NCBI RefSeq assembly: GCF_036881715.1
Contig: NZ_JBAKBF010000010.1
Coordinates: 1-64,000, forward strand
Reading direction: 5' to 3'
DNA: 64,000 bases
Source of the DNA: Pannonibacter anstelovis
GTDB lineage: Bacteria > Pseudomonadota > Alphaproteobacteria > Rhizobiales > Stappiaceae
Shown: positions 37,501 through 47,079 of the stretch, piece after piece
Layout: each line of letters begins with the position of its first letter
How positions within the stretch are numbered: the first letter of the stretch is position 1
Made by a program: the position numbers and the translations under genes
The notes under the pieces: model-generated
Seen by the model: the letters and a program-made list of their open reading frames with translations, nothing else
The model's database searches: none
Told to the model about the DNA's origin: nothing

Positions 37501-40500
37501 CGTCAGGTTCTGACCGGCGCTGATGGCGGACATGATGTTGGTGACGCCGGAGGCGGAACTTTCCTCCTTCGTGCGGCGGTAGCCGACGGAGAAGCCGGAG
37601 CCGCCCGGGCTGCGCCCGGCGAAGAGCCCGGACTTCTTCTCGAAGGTGTAGCTGTCGAAGGCGGCCTGACCGGTGGTGAGCGTGACATTGTCACCGGAGA
37701 GCGCAACATCGCCGCCGCCGATGATGGAGGAGCCGGTGACGGTCAGGTCCTGCCCGGACCTGAGGCTGACATCCCCGCCCGCCAGCAGCATGGAGCCGGT
37801 GTAGACATCCTCGCGGGAGTTGCCCCTTCTCTCCTTCTTGCGCAGGAAGCCGCTGGACTTGGAGGCATAGGACTCGCGCTGGGTGGAGTTTGCACCTTCG
37901 ATGGAGAGGTTTCCGGCGGCGGCAACGGCAAGGTTCTCCCCGGCCAGCAGGCTGCTGGCGGTGATGGCGGTGTCCCCGCCGGAGGTGATCTTCAGGCTGC
38001 CGCCCGTATCCACCAGGGAACCAACGGTCTGGCCGTGGTCCTTCACGGAGTGGTGGCGTTTGGCCGTCTGCTCCGTACGGTGACGGTTTTCGGCGGAGGC
38101 GATGGTCACGTCCCCGCCTGCGGCAAGGCGCGTGTCCCCTGTTGCGGCCAGGGTGGAGCCAAGGACCGAGAGATCGCGGCCTGCCGTCACCGTCAGATTG
38201 CCGCCGGCATCCAGCAACGAGCCCTGATGGCTGGTGATGTCCACGAGGGTGCTGCTGCGGCCCCCGCCGATCCGGAAGCTGGTTTCGGTCTTCAGCGTCT
38301 CCAGCTTCACGTCGCGCCCGGCGGACAGGCGCATGTCACCGCCGGAAGACAGGGTGCCGCCCATGCTGGTCAGGTCCCGCATGGCGTTGAGGCTCAGCGG
38401 ACCGGAGGCCGTGATGGTGGCGCGCTGCTGGTTGGTCTGCATGGTGCCGCTGAACACGTCCACGGTGCGCGCCAGCGTTTCGTTGCGAATGTCCTGGCCC
38501 GTCAGGCGGATGCTGCCGCCGGTGATCTGGCCGGAGAGATTCGCCAGCGTGCCGCCTGCGGTCAGGTCCATGGTGGCGGCGGACAGGGTGCCGCCGAAGT
38601 TGACGAGGTCGCCGCCCGTGCGCAGGGTCATGCCATTGGAGGCGATCATGCTGCCGCTGTTGGTCAGAGATCCCGCCTCCAGCGACACGCCGCTGCCGGT
38701 GATGCGCGCACCGGCCAGCTGCACATCCGGCCGGTTGCCGGGGGCAAGGTAAAGCCGGGGCACCAGCACCTTCTGGCCGTTGACGACGGCTTCCTCCAGC
38801 CACACCACATCCACGGTGAGGGCGGCGATCTGCTCCGGCGTCAGGGCCACGCCCGGCGTCAGCTGCAGCGCGCCCTGCATGGTCAGTGCGTTGTCATAGA
38901 GCTGCTTCACCGTGTCATAGTCGGTGTAGGTGCCGGCCAGCACGCGCTTGCCCGTCTGGCGCAGCAGCTGCTCGCGGATGAAGTTGGTTTCCACATAGGC
39001 ATCGCCCAGGCGCTTCTGGGTGATGTCCGGGTTGAAGGCCGGAAGGCTGTCGAGGAAGCGGTCCGAGGCGTAGAAGCGGCTGAGATCGACGAATTCCGGC
39101 CGCGTTTCAAAGAGGAATTTCGCCTGCGGGTTCTCGCTGACGATCGTCAGCGCCGACACCGGCAGAACCAGTACCGGCAGAGGCAGGCCGGTGGTGGCGG
39201 AGGTTGCGGGACGGACGCTGGAACCGGAGACAGGGCCAGAAGCAGAGCCGGAAGCCCCCGCCGGCAACTGGCCGGAGGCGGAGACGGAGCCGGAAACGGC
39301 GCCGGTTCCTGCCAGCGAGCCCGCCAGCGTGCCGGAGGCATTCACCCCGCCGCCAGAGCCCGCCACGCCGGAAACCGTGCCCGCACTGCCAAGGCTGGAG
39401 CCCGGCAGCTGGCCCGGCATCAGAAAGTCGGTGGCAGAGCCCGAGGGCACCCCGGCACCGGAAGACTGGCCCACCTGCCCGGCATTCTGGCGGATGGACA
39501 CATTGTCCACCTGCCCGGTAAAGCTGCCGCTGAAGCTTCCCCCTGCAGCGATGATGGCAGGAACGGAGCCTATCGTGGCTGAGGAGGCGGTGGTAACGGG
39601 TTGTGATTCACCTCGATACTTTCCATTGTTGTACTCAATGTTGACAGAGGTGACCAGCGTCCGCTGAATCAGTTCCAATCCCTGATTGAGGAGAGTGGAG
39701 CCGGCAAGCGTGATATTGCCGCTGGCAGAAATGGTTGAATAAAGATTCCTGATCTGAGGAGCGGCAATCAGAAGGGATCCGCCCGCCAGAACAGTGGCCG
39801 CCCGGCCTGCACTTTCAAGCCTTTGAGTGACAGTCGTTGTGGTTGCAACTCGGTACACATCCCTTTTTGTACTTCCGAAGATGGAGCCCTTCCCTTTCTT
39901 CGAGAAGATGTGGGTCCTCGTAACCGTCGTTTCCGAGCTCTCGGACACCACGGGTGCAGTTCCGGCATTGGTGAAAGCCGCTGCCCGGATCGAGATCCCG
40001 CCGGAAATCGCCTCGATGTGGCCGAGATCATTGACGACGGCGCCCGCCGCCTGGCCTGCGGCAAGGCCGCCGATGGTCAGGTTTTCTGCGGTCAGAATCG
40101 TACTGGCATTGGTCAGGCCGCCGCCCAGGGCAAAATGCATGTCCCGCTGCGCGGCCAGAATGCCCCCGTTATAGGCATCACCCACAGAACGCAGCAGGGC
40201 ATCGCGCCCGGCGCCCAGTCCGCCCAGATGGACAAGGGTTCCCCCGGCCGCCAGGCTGATGTCGCCAGCGCTGGTGGTCAGCATGCTGGTCTGCGTGGTC
40301 CGAAGTTCGCGCTCCGACTGCAGGCTGATGTTCCCGCCCGAGCTGATGCGCCCGTCATGGTGGATGACGGCCGCCTTCACCCCGAGGGTGCCATCCTGCG
40401 AGGCCATCAGGCTTCCGGCTGTGGTGGTGAAGGCACCGGCCACCGTGGCATCAAGGCCCGCCGACAGCTTCAGCTCGCCCGTATGGAGCCACGTGCCGGC

Positions 40501-43500
40501 ATTCAGCGTCAGAAGGCCGGACCGGACGGCGACAGAGCTGCCTGCCTGCGTTTCAAATGACCCACCGGCCGACAGGGTGGCGTTGCGCCCCGCGCTGACA
40601 GCACCCCTATGGGACAAGGCGCCCGCCGAAAGCAGCAGATCCCCGGCATGGGCCGTCACGGTGCCGCCGGAAAGGGTGGCGAGCGTGCCGGACAGGGTCG
40701 CACTGAAGTTGCCAAAGGCCGCAGCCTCGCCTGCGTGAGTCCAGTTGCGGGCTGTCAGCGTCAGACCGCCGCCCTGCGCTACCAGCAGGCTGGCTGCATC
40801 CGTGTAGAGATCCCCCGTCAGCCGGGCGGCAAGGCTGCCGCCCGCTCCGGCCTGGCCGTAATTCACCCAGCTGCCGGCAGAAACATCCAGCGTTCCGTTC
40901 CGGGCCAGAAGCAGGCTGCCTCTTGCGGCCTCCAGGCCACCAGCCAGCACAAGCCGCAGGTCCGTGCCGCCCGCAGCCCGGCCCGCATGGGTCAGGCTGC
41001 TTGCGGAGAGGTTCAGCGCACCGGCCTGGGCCGAAATCAGGCTGGCCGCGGACGTATCCATCGCACCGGACAGGCTGGCGGTGATGCTGCCGGTGGCACC
41101 GGCTTCACCGGCATGGCTCCAGCTGGCGGCTGTCACGGACAGATCGCCCGCCTGTGCCGAGACAAGGCTTCCGGCCAGCGTGACGAGGCCTGCGGTCAGA
41201 ACCGCAACGATATTGCCGCCTGCACCTGCCGCCCCGCGATGGGTCCAGCCTGCGGCGGCCACATCCATGTTGCCGGATGCGGCAGACAGCACGCTGCCGG
41301 AGGCTGTGGTGAGGCTTCCAGACAGATCTGCTGAAATGCCGCCGCTTGCGTTCACCTCGGCGGCATGGCGCCAGTTTGCGGCGGAAAGATCGAGGCTGCC
41401 GCTGCCGGTGTGAATCAGGCTGCCTGCGCCCGTGTCCACATCTGCGGAGAAAACGGCCTTCAGGCCGGTAGCCGCGCCTGCCTGCCCGGCATGGCCCCAG
41501 CTTTCCGCCGTCAGATCAAGCCGCCCGCCGGAGGCAAGGAGCACGCTGTCCTTCTGTGTGGCAAGGGCACCGGACAGATGAGCACTCAGCGACCCGCTGG
41601 CCGTGGCCTGCCCATTGTGGATCCAGGACCCTGCCGCCAGATCCAGGTCTCCCGCTTCAGCAGCCAGCAGGCTGCCGGCCAGCGTGCGCATCGCCCCGGA
41701 CAGCGTCACGGCCACATTGCCTGCCGCTCCCGCCTGCCCGCCATGGGTCAGGCTGGCGCCCTGCAAGGTCAGGTCTCCCCCGTCCGCGAGAATCAGGCTG
41801 CCCGTTGCGGTCTCGATTGCGCCGCCAGCATCCGCGCTGACACGGCCACCGGCACCGGCCTGACCGGCATGGGTCCAGCGCGTGGCCTCAAGCAGCAGGT
41901 TGCCGCGCTCCGCCAGAATGATGCTGCCCGCAGCGCTGTCCAGCGCCCCGCGCAGCCGCAGGCTCACGCCCTCCGGCCCGGCCAGTTCCCCTGCATGCGC
42001 AAGGTTGGCAGCTTCAAGCGTCAGCGAGCCCGAGCTGGCGGTCAGACGCGCGCCGGACAGCACGGCGCCATCGCCGGACAGCGTCACCGCGACATCCCTT
42101 GCAGCACCCGCCTGTCCGCCATGGGCCAGGCTGGCGGCGGTCAGGTCCAGATTACCACCCTCGGCAAGGATCAGGCTTGCACCGGAAGTCTCAACCGCGC
42201 CGCCGATGACGGCGCTGACACGGCCACCGGCACCCGCCTGTCCCGCATGGGTCCAGCGGGTTGCCTCAAGCGCCAGCGCTCCGTCTTCCGCAAGAAGCAC
42301 GCTTCCGGCGGCGCTGCTCAACGCTCCGCGCAGACGAAGGCTCAGGTCTTTCTGCCCAACCAGTTCACCGGCATGAGCAAGACCGGCAGCATCGACCGTC
42401 AGGGAGCCTCCGCTCGCAACAAGACGGCCGCCGGAGAGCACGGCTCCGTCCCCGGCAAGCGTTACGGCGATGGACCCTGCCGCTCCCGCCTGCCCGCCAT
42501 GGGTCAGCGTGGCAGCGGTCAGATCCAGATCACCGCCGTCGGCCAGGATCAGGCTTTCCGCCAGCGTTTCAACCGCACCGCCGATGACGGCGGTGACACG
42601 GCCGCCTGCACTCGCCTCTCCCGCATGGGTCCAGCGCGTTGCCTCAAGCTGAAGGCTGCCGCCGTCCGCCAGAATGATACTGCCTGCAGCACTGTCCAGC
42701 GCCCCGCGCAAGCGCAAGGCCAGCGCAGCCCCTGCGGCCAGTTCACCCGCGTGGGCGAGATTGACCGCATCAAGCGTCAGAGATCCGGAATTTGCGATCA
42801 GGCGGCCACCGGACGCGACGGTTCCGTCCCCGGCGAGCGTCACGGTCACAGAGCCTGCGGCCCCCGCCTGACCGGCATGGGCGAGACTGCCTGCCGCAAG
42901 CGCCAGGCCCTCGGCTCCGGCAAGGAGAAGGCTCCCCGCAGTGGTCTGAACCGCGCCATCCATGGCAGCCGTCAGCGCAGTATGGGCGCTTGCCTCGCCT
43001 GCGTGCTGCCAGCTCGCCGCCCGCAGATCGAGCGCGCCGGCCTGCGCCTGCACGAGGCTGGCGGCATGGGTCTCAAGACCACCCGAAAGCACGGCGCGGA
43101 TGGCGCCGGAGGCTGCTGCCTGTCCCGCGTGAGACCAGCTGCCGGCGTTCAGCGTCAGATTGCCCCCTTGTGCGAGGATGAGACTGTCTGCCTGCGTGTT
43201 CAGCGCGCCGGACAGGCCCGCCGTGAGAGCGCCGCTGGCCGTGGCTTCGCCGCCATGGGTCCAGTTTGCGGCATTGACCGCCATGCTGCCGGCATGGGCG
43301 GCCATCAGACTGCCGCTGCGGGCGGCGAGGTTTCCGGCAAGGGTCAGCGTCAGACTGCTGTCCGCCTCCAGCTTGCCCGCGTGGTCCATGGCAGCGGCGC
43401 TGAGGCCGAGTGCCCCGCCCTGCGCAAGAATCAGGCTTCCGCCCGAGGACGCCAGCGCACCGGAGAGCGTGATCGTGGCATCACCAACCGCGCCTGCCGT

Positions 43501-44922
43501 GCCTGCGTGGGTCCAGTCTCCGGCAGAGATGGTCAGCGGGCCGCTGCGGGCCAGCAGCAGGCTGTCCGTGCTGGTCGTGAGAGCATTGCGGCCCGCGCCG
43601 GGCTGGCCGCCGCCAAGCTGGATCGAGAGGCTGCCGCCGGTGATCTTGCCGCCTGAAGCAAGGCTGCCGCCGCCGGTCAGCGTGATGGTTTCCCCAGCCG
43701 AAAGCGTTTGCGAGGCTGCCACATCCACATTGCCGCCCGCCTCAATACCGAGATTGCCTGTGCTCTGGCTGGCGCTGCCATCACCCGCCAGCCCGGCGGC
43801 GAGGACATCGCCCTTCAGGCTGACATCGCCGCCGGATTTCAGCGTTACGCCGCGCTGCGCGCCTGCCACCACGTGCTCCAGCACGCGGATGGCGGTTGCG
43901 CCCTGCAGCTCCAGCGAGGTGCCCGCATGGAGATTGCCCTTCACCGTCACGTCTGCCGAGCGGGAGCGGGCCTTGATCGCGCCTTGGGAGACTGTCTTTT
44001 GCAGCACCAGCTTGCCATCGGCGGTCAGCACCATGCCGCCGCCACCGGCGGACATGTTCTGCGGCGTGCGCACGCCGACGCCCGCCTCCGTGCCCTCCAG
44101 CGCAATGCGCCCGGCATACATGCCGCCAAGCGCCGAAGAATCGATGCTGAACTCCGGCTTTTCGCTGCCGTCATCCGCCTTCACGGCCTTCACGGCGCGA
44201 GTGGCATAATCTACATCGTTGCGGCCGGTGATGACGCTGACATCCTGCCCGTGCAGCACACCGTTGATGGCGAGCCCCCGGCTGATGATGTCGAAGTAAT
44301 CCGTCTGCCGTGCATCCAGCCCCATCGCGCCGATGGTCACCATGCCACGGTCCACCGAAAGGCCCGTGAGGGCGCCGGTGGCCGGGTCAAGCACGGGCGC
44401 GCCCGTGGTCAGCGTTGCCCGCGGCGTGCCGATGAAGCCGCAGCCGTTGCAGGTGATGCCGTTGGGATTGGCCAGAATGTAATCTGCACGCGCGCCATGC
44501 ACTTCCGTCGCGCCCTGCAGCAGGGACGGATTGGTGCTGGTCACCTCGTTGAGGATGAGCCGTGCCTCGGGGCTGGCGGCCAGATTGGGGTTTGCCACCA
44601 CCATGCCGCCGAGCTGCGACTGGCCGATGGTGCGCGCGTTGTTGAGGATCAGCCCCTGCGTGCCGACATTGAAATCGCTGAACTTGTTGTGAGACAGGCC
44701 GGAGCCGTTCGGCGCGGCGATATTCACTAGCGGCACGCCATTGCCCGCCGTGGTCACCTGCGGCAGGTTGGCAGCAGGCGCGGAAGGGTCGGCCACGACC
44801 GCCTGGGCATAGACCGCATAGGACGTCTGCAGCAGCAGGCTTGCCGCCGTCAGCAGGGAAACTGATGCGGAAGCGGCCTTGCGCAGGCGGCGGCTCATAT
44901 GGCTGGACAGGGAAGAAGGCAT
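34549..44922 (-). CDS. CdiA-type contact-dependent inhibition exoprotein with C-terminal toxin
   Basis: About 3457 residues. The start is the ATG at 44922, 13 bp after the cdiB stop; further upstream in-frame codons lie inside cdiB. In order: signal peptide (to YAVYAQ), TPS secretion domain with ILANPNGITCNGCGF (~150), a long array of 42-residue repeats (~440-1570), haemagglutinin repeats (~2140-2900), a pretoxin region with DNIKHNYLSH (~3060, a VENN-like boundary), and a toxin from ~3360. The toxin (GPPNGAVFRADNQGNITSYA, RVDVTGAAHNGV, TPHVLEYGRN) looks like the family I know as polymorphic toxin type 24; unverified. Secreted by CdiB and delivered to neighbours on contact. Confidence 0.9.
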   Translation of the reverse strand: MPSSLSSHMSRRLRKAASASVSLLTAASLLLQTSYAVYAQAVVADPSAPAANLPQVTTAGNGVPLVNIAAPNGSGLSHNKFSDFNVGTQGLILNNARTIGQSQLGGMVVANPNLAASPEARLILNEVTSTNPSLLQGATEVHGARADYILANPNGITCNGCGFIGTPRATLTTGAPVLDPATGALTGLSVDRGMVTIGAMGLDARQTDYFDIISRGLAINGVLHGQDVSVITGRNDVDYATRAVKAVKADDGSEKPEFSIDSSALGGMYAGRIALEGTEAGVGVRTPQNMSAGGGGMVLTADGKLVLQKTVSQGAIKARSRSADVTVKGNLHAGTSLELQGATAIRVLEHVVAGAQRGVTLKSGGDVSLKGDVLAAGLAGDGSASQSTGNLGIEAGGNVDVAASQTLSAGETITLTGGGSLASGGKITGGSLSIQLGGGQPGAGRNALTTSTDSLLLARSGPLTISAGDWTHAGTAGAVGDATITLSGALASSGGSLILAQGGALGLSAAAMDHAGKLEADSSLTLTLAGNLAARSGSLMAAHAGSMAVNAANWTHGGEATASGALTAGLSGALNTQADSLILAQGGNLTLNAGSWSHAGQAAASGAIRAVLSGGLETHAASLVQAQAGALDLRAASWQHAGEASAHTALTAAMDGAVQTTAGSLLLAGAEGLALAAGSLAHAGQAGAAGSVTVTLAGDGTVASGGRLIANSGSLTLDAVNLAHAGELAAGAALALRLRGALDSAAGSIILADGGSLQLEATRWTHAGEASAGGRVTAVIGGAVETLAESLILADGGDLDLTAATLTHGGQAGAAGSIAVTLAGDGAVLSGGRLVASGGSLTVDAAGLAHAGELVGQKDLSLRLRGALSSAAGSVLLAEDGALALEATRWTHAGQAGAGGRVSAVIGGAVETSGASLILAEGGNLDLTAASLAHGGQAGAARDVAVTLSGDGAVLSGARLTASSGSLTLEAANLAHAGELAGPEGVSLRLRGALDSAAGSIILAERGNLLLEATRWTHAGQAGAGGRVSADAGGAIETATGSLILADGGDLTLQGASLTHGGQAGAAGNVAVTLSGAMRTLAGSLLAAEAGDLDLAAGSWIHNGQATASGSLSAHLSGALATQKDSVLLASGGRLDLTAESWGHAGQAGAATGLKAVFSADVDTGAGSLIHTGSGSLDLSAANWRHAAEVNASGGISADLSGSLTTASGSVLSAASGNMDVAAAGWTHRGAAGAGGNIVAVLTAGLVTLAGSLVSAQAGDLSVTAASWSHAGEAGATGSITASLSGAMDTSAASLISAQAGALNLSASSLTHAGRAAGGTDLRLVLAGGLEAARGSLLLARNGTLDVSAGSWVNYGQAGAGGSLAARLTGDLYTDAASLLVAQGGGLTLTARNWTHAGEAAAFGNFSATLSGTLATLSGGTVTAHAGDLLLSAGALSHRGAVSAGRNATLSAGGSFETQAGSSVAVRSGLLTLNAGTWLHTGELKLSAGLDATVAGAFTTTAGSLMASQDGTLGVKAAVIHHDGRISSGGNISLQSERELRTTQTSMLTTSAGDISLAAGGTLVHLGGLGAGRDALLRSVGDAYNGGILAAQRDMHFALGGGLTNASTILTAENLTIGGLAAGQAAGAVVNDLGHIEAISGGISIRAAAFTNAGTAPVVSESSETTVTRTHIFSKKGKGSIFGSTKRDVYRVATTTTVTQRLESAGRAATVLAGGSLLIAAPQIRNLYSTISASGNITLAGSTLLNQGLELIQRTLVTSVNIEYNNGKYRGESQPVTTASSATIGSVPAIIAAGGSFSGSFTGQVDNVSIRQNAGQVGQSSGAGVPSGSATDFLMPGQLPGSSLGSAGTVSGVAGSGGGVNASGTLAGSLAGTGAVSGSVSASGQLPAGASGSASGPVSGSSVRPATSATTGLPLPVLVLPVSALTIVSENPQAKFLFETRPEFVDLSRFYASDRFLDSLPAFNPDITQKRLGDAYVETNFIREQLLRQTGKRVLAGTYTDYDTVKQLYDNALTMQGALQLTPGVALTPEQIAALTVDVVWLEEAVVNGQKVLVPRLYLAPGNRPDVQLAGARITGSGVSLEAGSLTNSGSMIASNGMTLRTGGDLVNFGGTLSAATMDLTAGGTLANLSGQITGGSIRLTGQDIRNETLARTVDVFSGTMQTNQQRATITASGPLSLNAMRDLTSMGGTLSSGGDMRLSAGRDVKLETLKTETSFRIGGGRSSTLVDITSHQGSLLDAGGNLTVTAGRDLSVLGSTLAATGDTRLAAGGDVTIASAENRHRTEQTAKRHHSVKDHGQTVGSLVDTGGSLKITSGGDTAITASSLLAGENLAVAAAGNLSIEGANSTQRESYASKSSGFLRKKERRGNSREDVYTGSMLLAGGDVSLRSGQDLTVTGSSIIGGGDVALSGDNVTLTTGQAAFDSYTFEKKSGLFAGRSPGGSGFSVGYRRTKEESSASGVTNIMSAISAGQNLTVTAAKDINATGTALLAGEDLTLAAGGDVNLLAATDSFASSHHKSDLFIGATVSAASPLIDAGNKIVSGVQGAAGKNGAYSVPVAALGAYKAVKAVQAAEAAAKAKEPFELGSISVMAGVSVSKSSSSSAAASPVVTTLQSGGDTLILAGTGPSGSGSIRGEGVQITAGVPGSALGAGNIILSAADDISLTSAQATSQSNFSSSQASIGAGVSFGVKLGQTPTPSFVFEASAASSKGGESTSSHLNSHVVGTGTVMLLSGGDTALKGAVASGEQVIVDAGGDLVIESRQDTASYRETSRSASVGGTIGGGVIGASGSASQSRVTGDFASVGEQSGIVAGRGGYDVTAGGKVDLTGGVISSTADAEDNVLSARELVWRNVQNSSASSSSGFGVGFGVNFGSAETEAGKDVAARYPGTLTPIVNMPAREGESGATRATVTPGTLELSDQRQDLASLNRDAGTAHVSVEAYDIARLKARQEGAAVLSELLNGLTGDLSAEIGLKDGGPAKAALHAAVGAAVAAVAGTDIGAGAAAGLVSELANGVVSQMLKDHPDLTTAQQDAIRQWTATALGAAIGGQAGAAAALDNIKHNYLSHVQLEEFKEKLLACGGDPACEQAVGKEYRELSASQNEELLDAISASDLDVMWKAYKSGNTADLYENILKSLGPDSEAAGIFYDVFWKGAVVETGGGAQNYFTEIAFYAIRDVLAERLLAGNPDASLSDLTRLAQLELGEGVLSPQLGQIIGAVASVRYSKAKQPNAGQNSNDTEPSNGSAFPDSKQNAGQGQGDKAGGGGPNPNSRQWDNWQPPAGYTRNADGTVTHGGSGQIYTPVRDASGNVRFDSRGNPVFNTQSAGSTAQTTLTQPSTSGPVINAPGPNAALPIPRRVGSLQGGPLENATQVSGRFSLENGPPNGAVFRADNQGNITSYATYDANGQIVRRVDVTGAAHNGVQTPHVLEYGRNTLPDGSVRVQNPRTDPRPAMPDEIP
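41490..42990 (-). repeat. 378-bp higher-order repeats inside cdiA
   Basis: GGGTCCAGCG recurs at 41871, 42249 and 42627, exactly 378 bp (126 codons) apart. Each unit consists of three 42-residue beta-helix repeats. The adjacent repeats at ~40.2-41.5 and 43.0-43.6 kb are looser. In-frame expansion or contraction here would alter the length of the surface filament. Confidence 0.8.
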
Positions 44923-44935
44923 GCTGTGACCCCGC

Positions 44936-46744
44936 TTAGAAATTGCTGAGCGTGAGCCCGGCGCGCAGGCGCAGCACGGGCTCTCTGGTGAAGGAACGCG
45001 GGGCGTGGAGCGCCCGCTCGTAAGAGATTTCGCCGAAGACGATGCCGCCCTGCAGACGCGCGCCAACAGCAGCGCCCAGCACATGCTCCTGCCCCTCGAA
45101 GGCGCCGGGTCCGGGCAGTTGCCAGCCGCTGTCGAGACCGGCAAAAAGGCTGAGCTGACCGGCGTATTTCGCCAGTTCCCCGGGGATCAGCGGCGGCGTC
45201 ACCGACAGTTCGTTGCGGTTGTAGAGCCCGTTGACCGCCGAGAGGGACTGGCTGTCAAAGCCGCGCACGGTGGAACTGCCGCCGAGGCTCAGCTGTTCGG
45301 AGCTCCACAGCAGATCCGGGCTGTATTGCGCGGCAAGGCGGGTGCTGGCCATCACCTGCACACCGCCGATCTGCCAGCCGCGCAGAAAGCTCACCTCGCC
45401 GTCGCTCTTGAGGAACTGCGCCCGTGGCGCGCCGGGCTCTGCCTGCCTGTCCCTGGCCGCGCCAAACCATGTGGTGCCCTGATCGAGCCCTGCCAGCAGC
45501 GTCAGGCTGCCGCCCAGCATCTGGCGGGTATGCGAAACCTCGCCGCGCAGCACGCTCAGAATGCGGCTGGAGGTGTCGAGCTTCGTCTCCTCCAGATAGT
45601 TGCGCGCGTCCTTCACCGAGACGCTGACACGGGCATGGGTCTTGCTCACCTGATCGCGCCACAGCAGCCGCTCGATCTCGCCCTTGTGCGTCCAGTTGGT
45701 GCCGGAGGTGCGGAAGCTCTGCAGCTGGCCCTCCACTTGCGAGGAATACTGGAAGAAGGAGGACGACCAACGCCAGGTCCAGAAGCCGCGCGGCACGGCA
45801 ATCTGCAGCGAGGTGCTTTCGCTGGCCTTGGGCTCCCCGAGGGAGGGGTCACTGCGCTTGTGCACCAGCGACAGGGTTTCGAACTGGCCGAACAGGTCCT
45901 CGACGGTGAAGGAGCCCTCGAACTGCAGATCGCCCGTACTCTCCGCGCCGGAATTGTCCACGGCAACGCTCGCCCGCCAGGGGCGCTTCGAAGTGATCTC
46001 CACCACGACGATGCTGAAACCGGCCTCTGCGCCGGGCTTGAGGCTGATCTTTGCGTCTTTCGAGGACAGGCCGTTGATCTGGTCAAGCCCCTGCTCGATG
46101 GTGCGGATGTTGAGGATCTGGCCCGTGACGCCGGGCAGAGCGCCATGGCCGCGCTGGCGCAATTCGCCGTTCTGGCGGATCTCCACCGTCTCGACCCGCC
46201 CTTCCAGCACCTCGATGCGCAGCTCGCCGGTGGACAGATCCTGCTCCGGCAGATACGCGCGTGAGGTGACAAAACCGGCGTCGACATAAAGGTTGGTCGC
46301 GTCGCGGACGATGGTGGAAATCTGCGCGATGCCGAGGCAATCACGGTCCGGCACGAGCTTTTGCAGCCGCCCTGCCTCAAAGACGCTGGCCTTGCTGAAG
46401 ATGACCCGCTTCACCGGAATGCAGGTGCCGCCTTCGGGCACGGTGCCCCCGTCCTCGCGCGGGGCCACGGGCCCGCCCTGCGGCGGGGCCACCTGCCGGA
46501 ACAGACGCTCCTGCTGATCGAGAAAATCCTGCTGCCGCCGCTGCAGATCCTCGCTCTGCCGCAAGGCCTCGGCGGGCACGCCCTGCGCCCGGACTGCGCC
46601 GCCCGCAGCCGCAGCCAGCATCAGGGCAAGGCCCGTGCACACCAGCAGGCGGGAGAGGCCACGGGAGGCATTTGCAAGGCAAAAAGAGGCCACTCGCCGC
46701 GCGCGTGTGGCCACGCGCACTTCGGGCAGGTACGTCTGAAACAA
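44936..46744 (-). CDS. CdiB, outer-membrane TpsB transporter for CdiA
   Basis: 602 residues. TTG start preceded by AGGGAAG. Long signal peptide (LLVCTGLALMLAAAAGG..RAQG), a Gln-rich linker helix (QSEDLQRRQQDFLDQQERLF), POTRA domains (PVKRVIFSKASVF, GFVTSRAYLPEQDLSTGELR) and a barrel with the conserved VRGFDSQSLSAVNGLYNRNEL region, ending in LTLSNF. First gene of a cdiB-cdiA-cdiI operon, the E. coli-type order. The adhesin/transporter pair at 9.5-16 kb has the opposite order. Confidence 0.92.
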   Translation of the reverse strand: MFQTYLPEVRVATRARRVASFCLANASRGLSRLLVCTGLALMLAAAAGGAVRAQGVPAEALRQSEDLQRRQQDFLDQQERLFRQVAPPQGGPVAPREDGGTVPEGGTCIPVKRVIFSKASVFEAGRLQKLVPDRDCLGIAQISTIVRDATNLYVDAGFVTSRAYLPEQDLSTGELRIEVLEGRVETVEIRQNGELRQRGHGALPGVTGQILNIRTIEQGLDQINGLSSKDAKISLKPGAEAGFSIVVVEITSKRPWRASVAVDNSGAESTGDLQFEGSFTVEDLFGQFETLSLVHKRSDPSLGEPKASESTSLQIAVPRGFWTWRWSSSFFQYSSQVEGQLQSFRTSGTNWTHKGEIERLLWRDQVSKTHARVSVSVKDARNYLEETKLDTSSRILSVLRGEVSHTRQMLGGSLTLLAGLDQGTTWFGAARDRQAEPGAPRAQFLKSDGEVSFLRGWQIGGVQVMASTRLAAQYSPDLLWSSEQLSLGGSSTVRGFDSQSLSAVNGLYNRNELSVTPPLIPGELAKYAGQLSLFAGLDSGWQLPGPGAFEGQEHVLGAAVGARLQGGIVFGEISYERALHAPRSFTREPVLRLRAGLTLSNF

Positions 46745-47079
46745 GGCGTTTCTTCCCTGTGCTTTCTACGCACCGGAAGACACCTGCCCAGGCTTCCAGT
46801 GCACGTCATAAGTGTGCCGGAAGCCAATTTCTTGCAACCGGAACTGAGACGCCTCGTACTTTTACCAAGCACGCCTGTAAAGCAACTTAACGATTGTTTT
46901 ACGGTTGTATCTGACCCCAAGGCAAGTTTCACACAAGGTTCGGCACAGCTCACGCGGCCTCCTCCAACCGGCTCAAACCGGCGGAAGAACCGGCAGCAGA
47001 TCCGGAAAATTTCTTGCCTGTGATGGAACAGTTTTTAAGCAGTCTTATTTATGCTCCTCCGGTCAGCCTGGAGGGATAG
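46745..47079. other. Divergent intergenic region cdiB / GGDEF gene
   Basis: 335 bp, AT-richer towards 46870-46920. Both neighbouring genes start here, so it must hold their promoters. I cannot name a specific operator, and I see no small gene. Confidence 0.5.

Noticed and set aside
37375..43656. Two very long plus-strand frames opposite cdiA
   Set aside because: They mirror the repeats of cdiA in reverse complement; the repetitive appearance is inherited, not evidence for a gene.
44923..45144. N-terminal extension of CdiA
   Set aside because: These codons lie inside cdiB; the ATG at 44922 directly precedes a good signal peptide.
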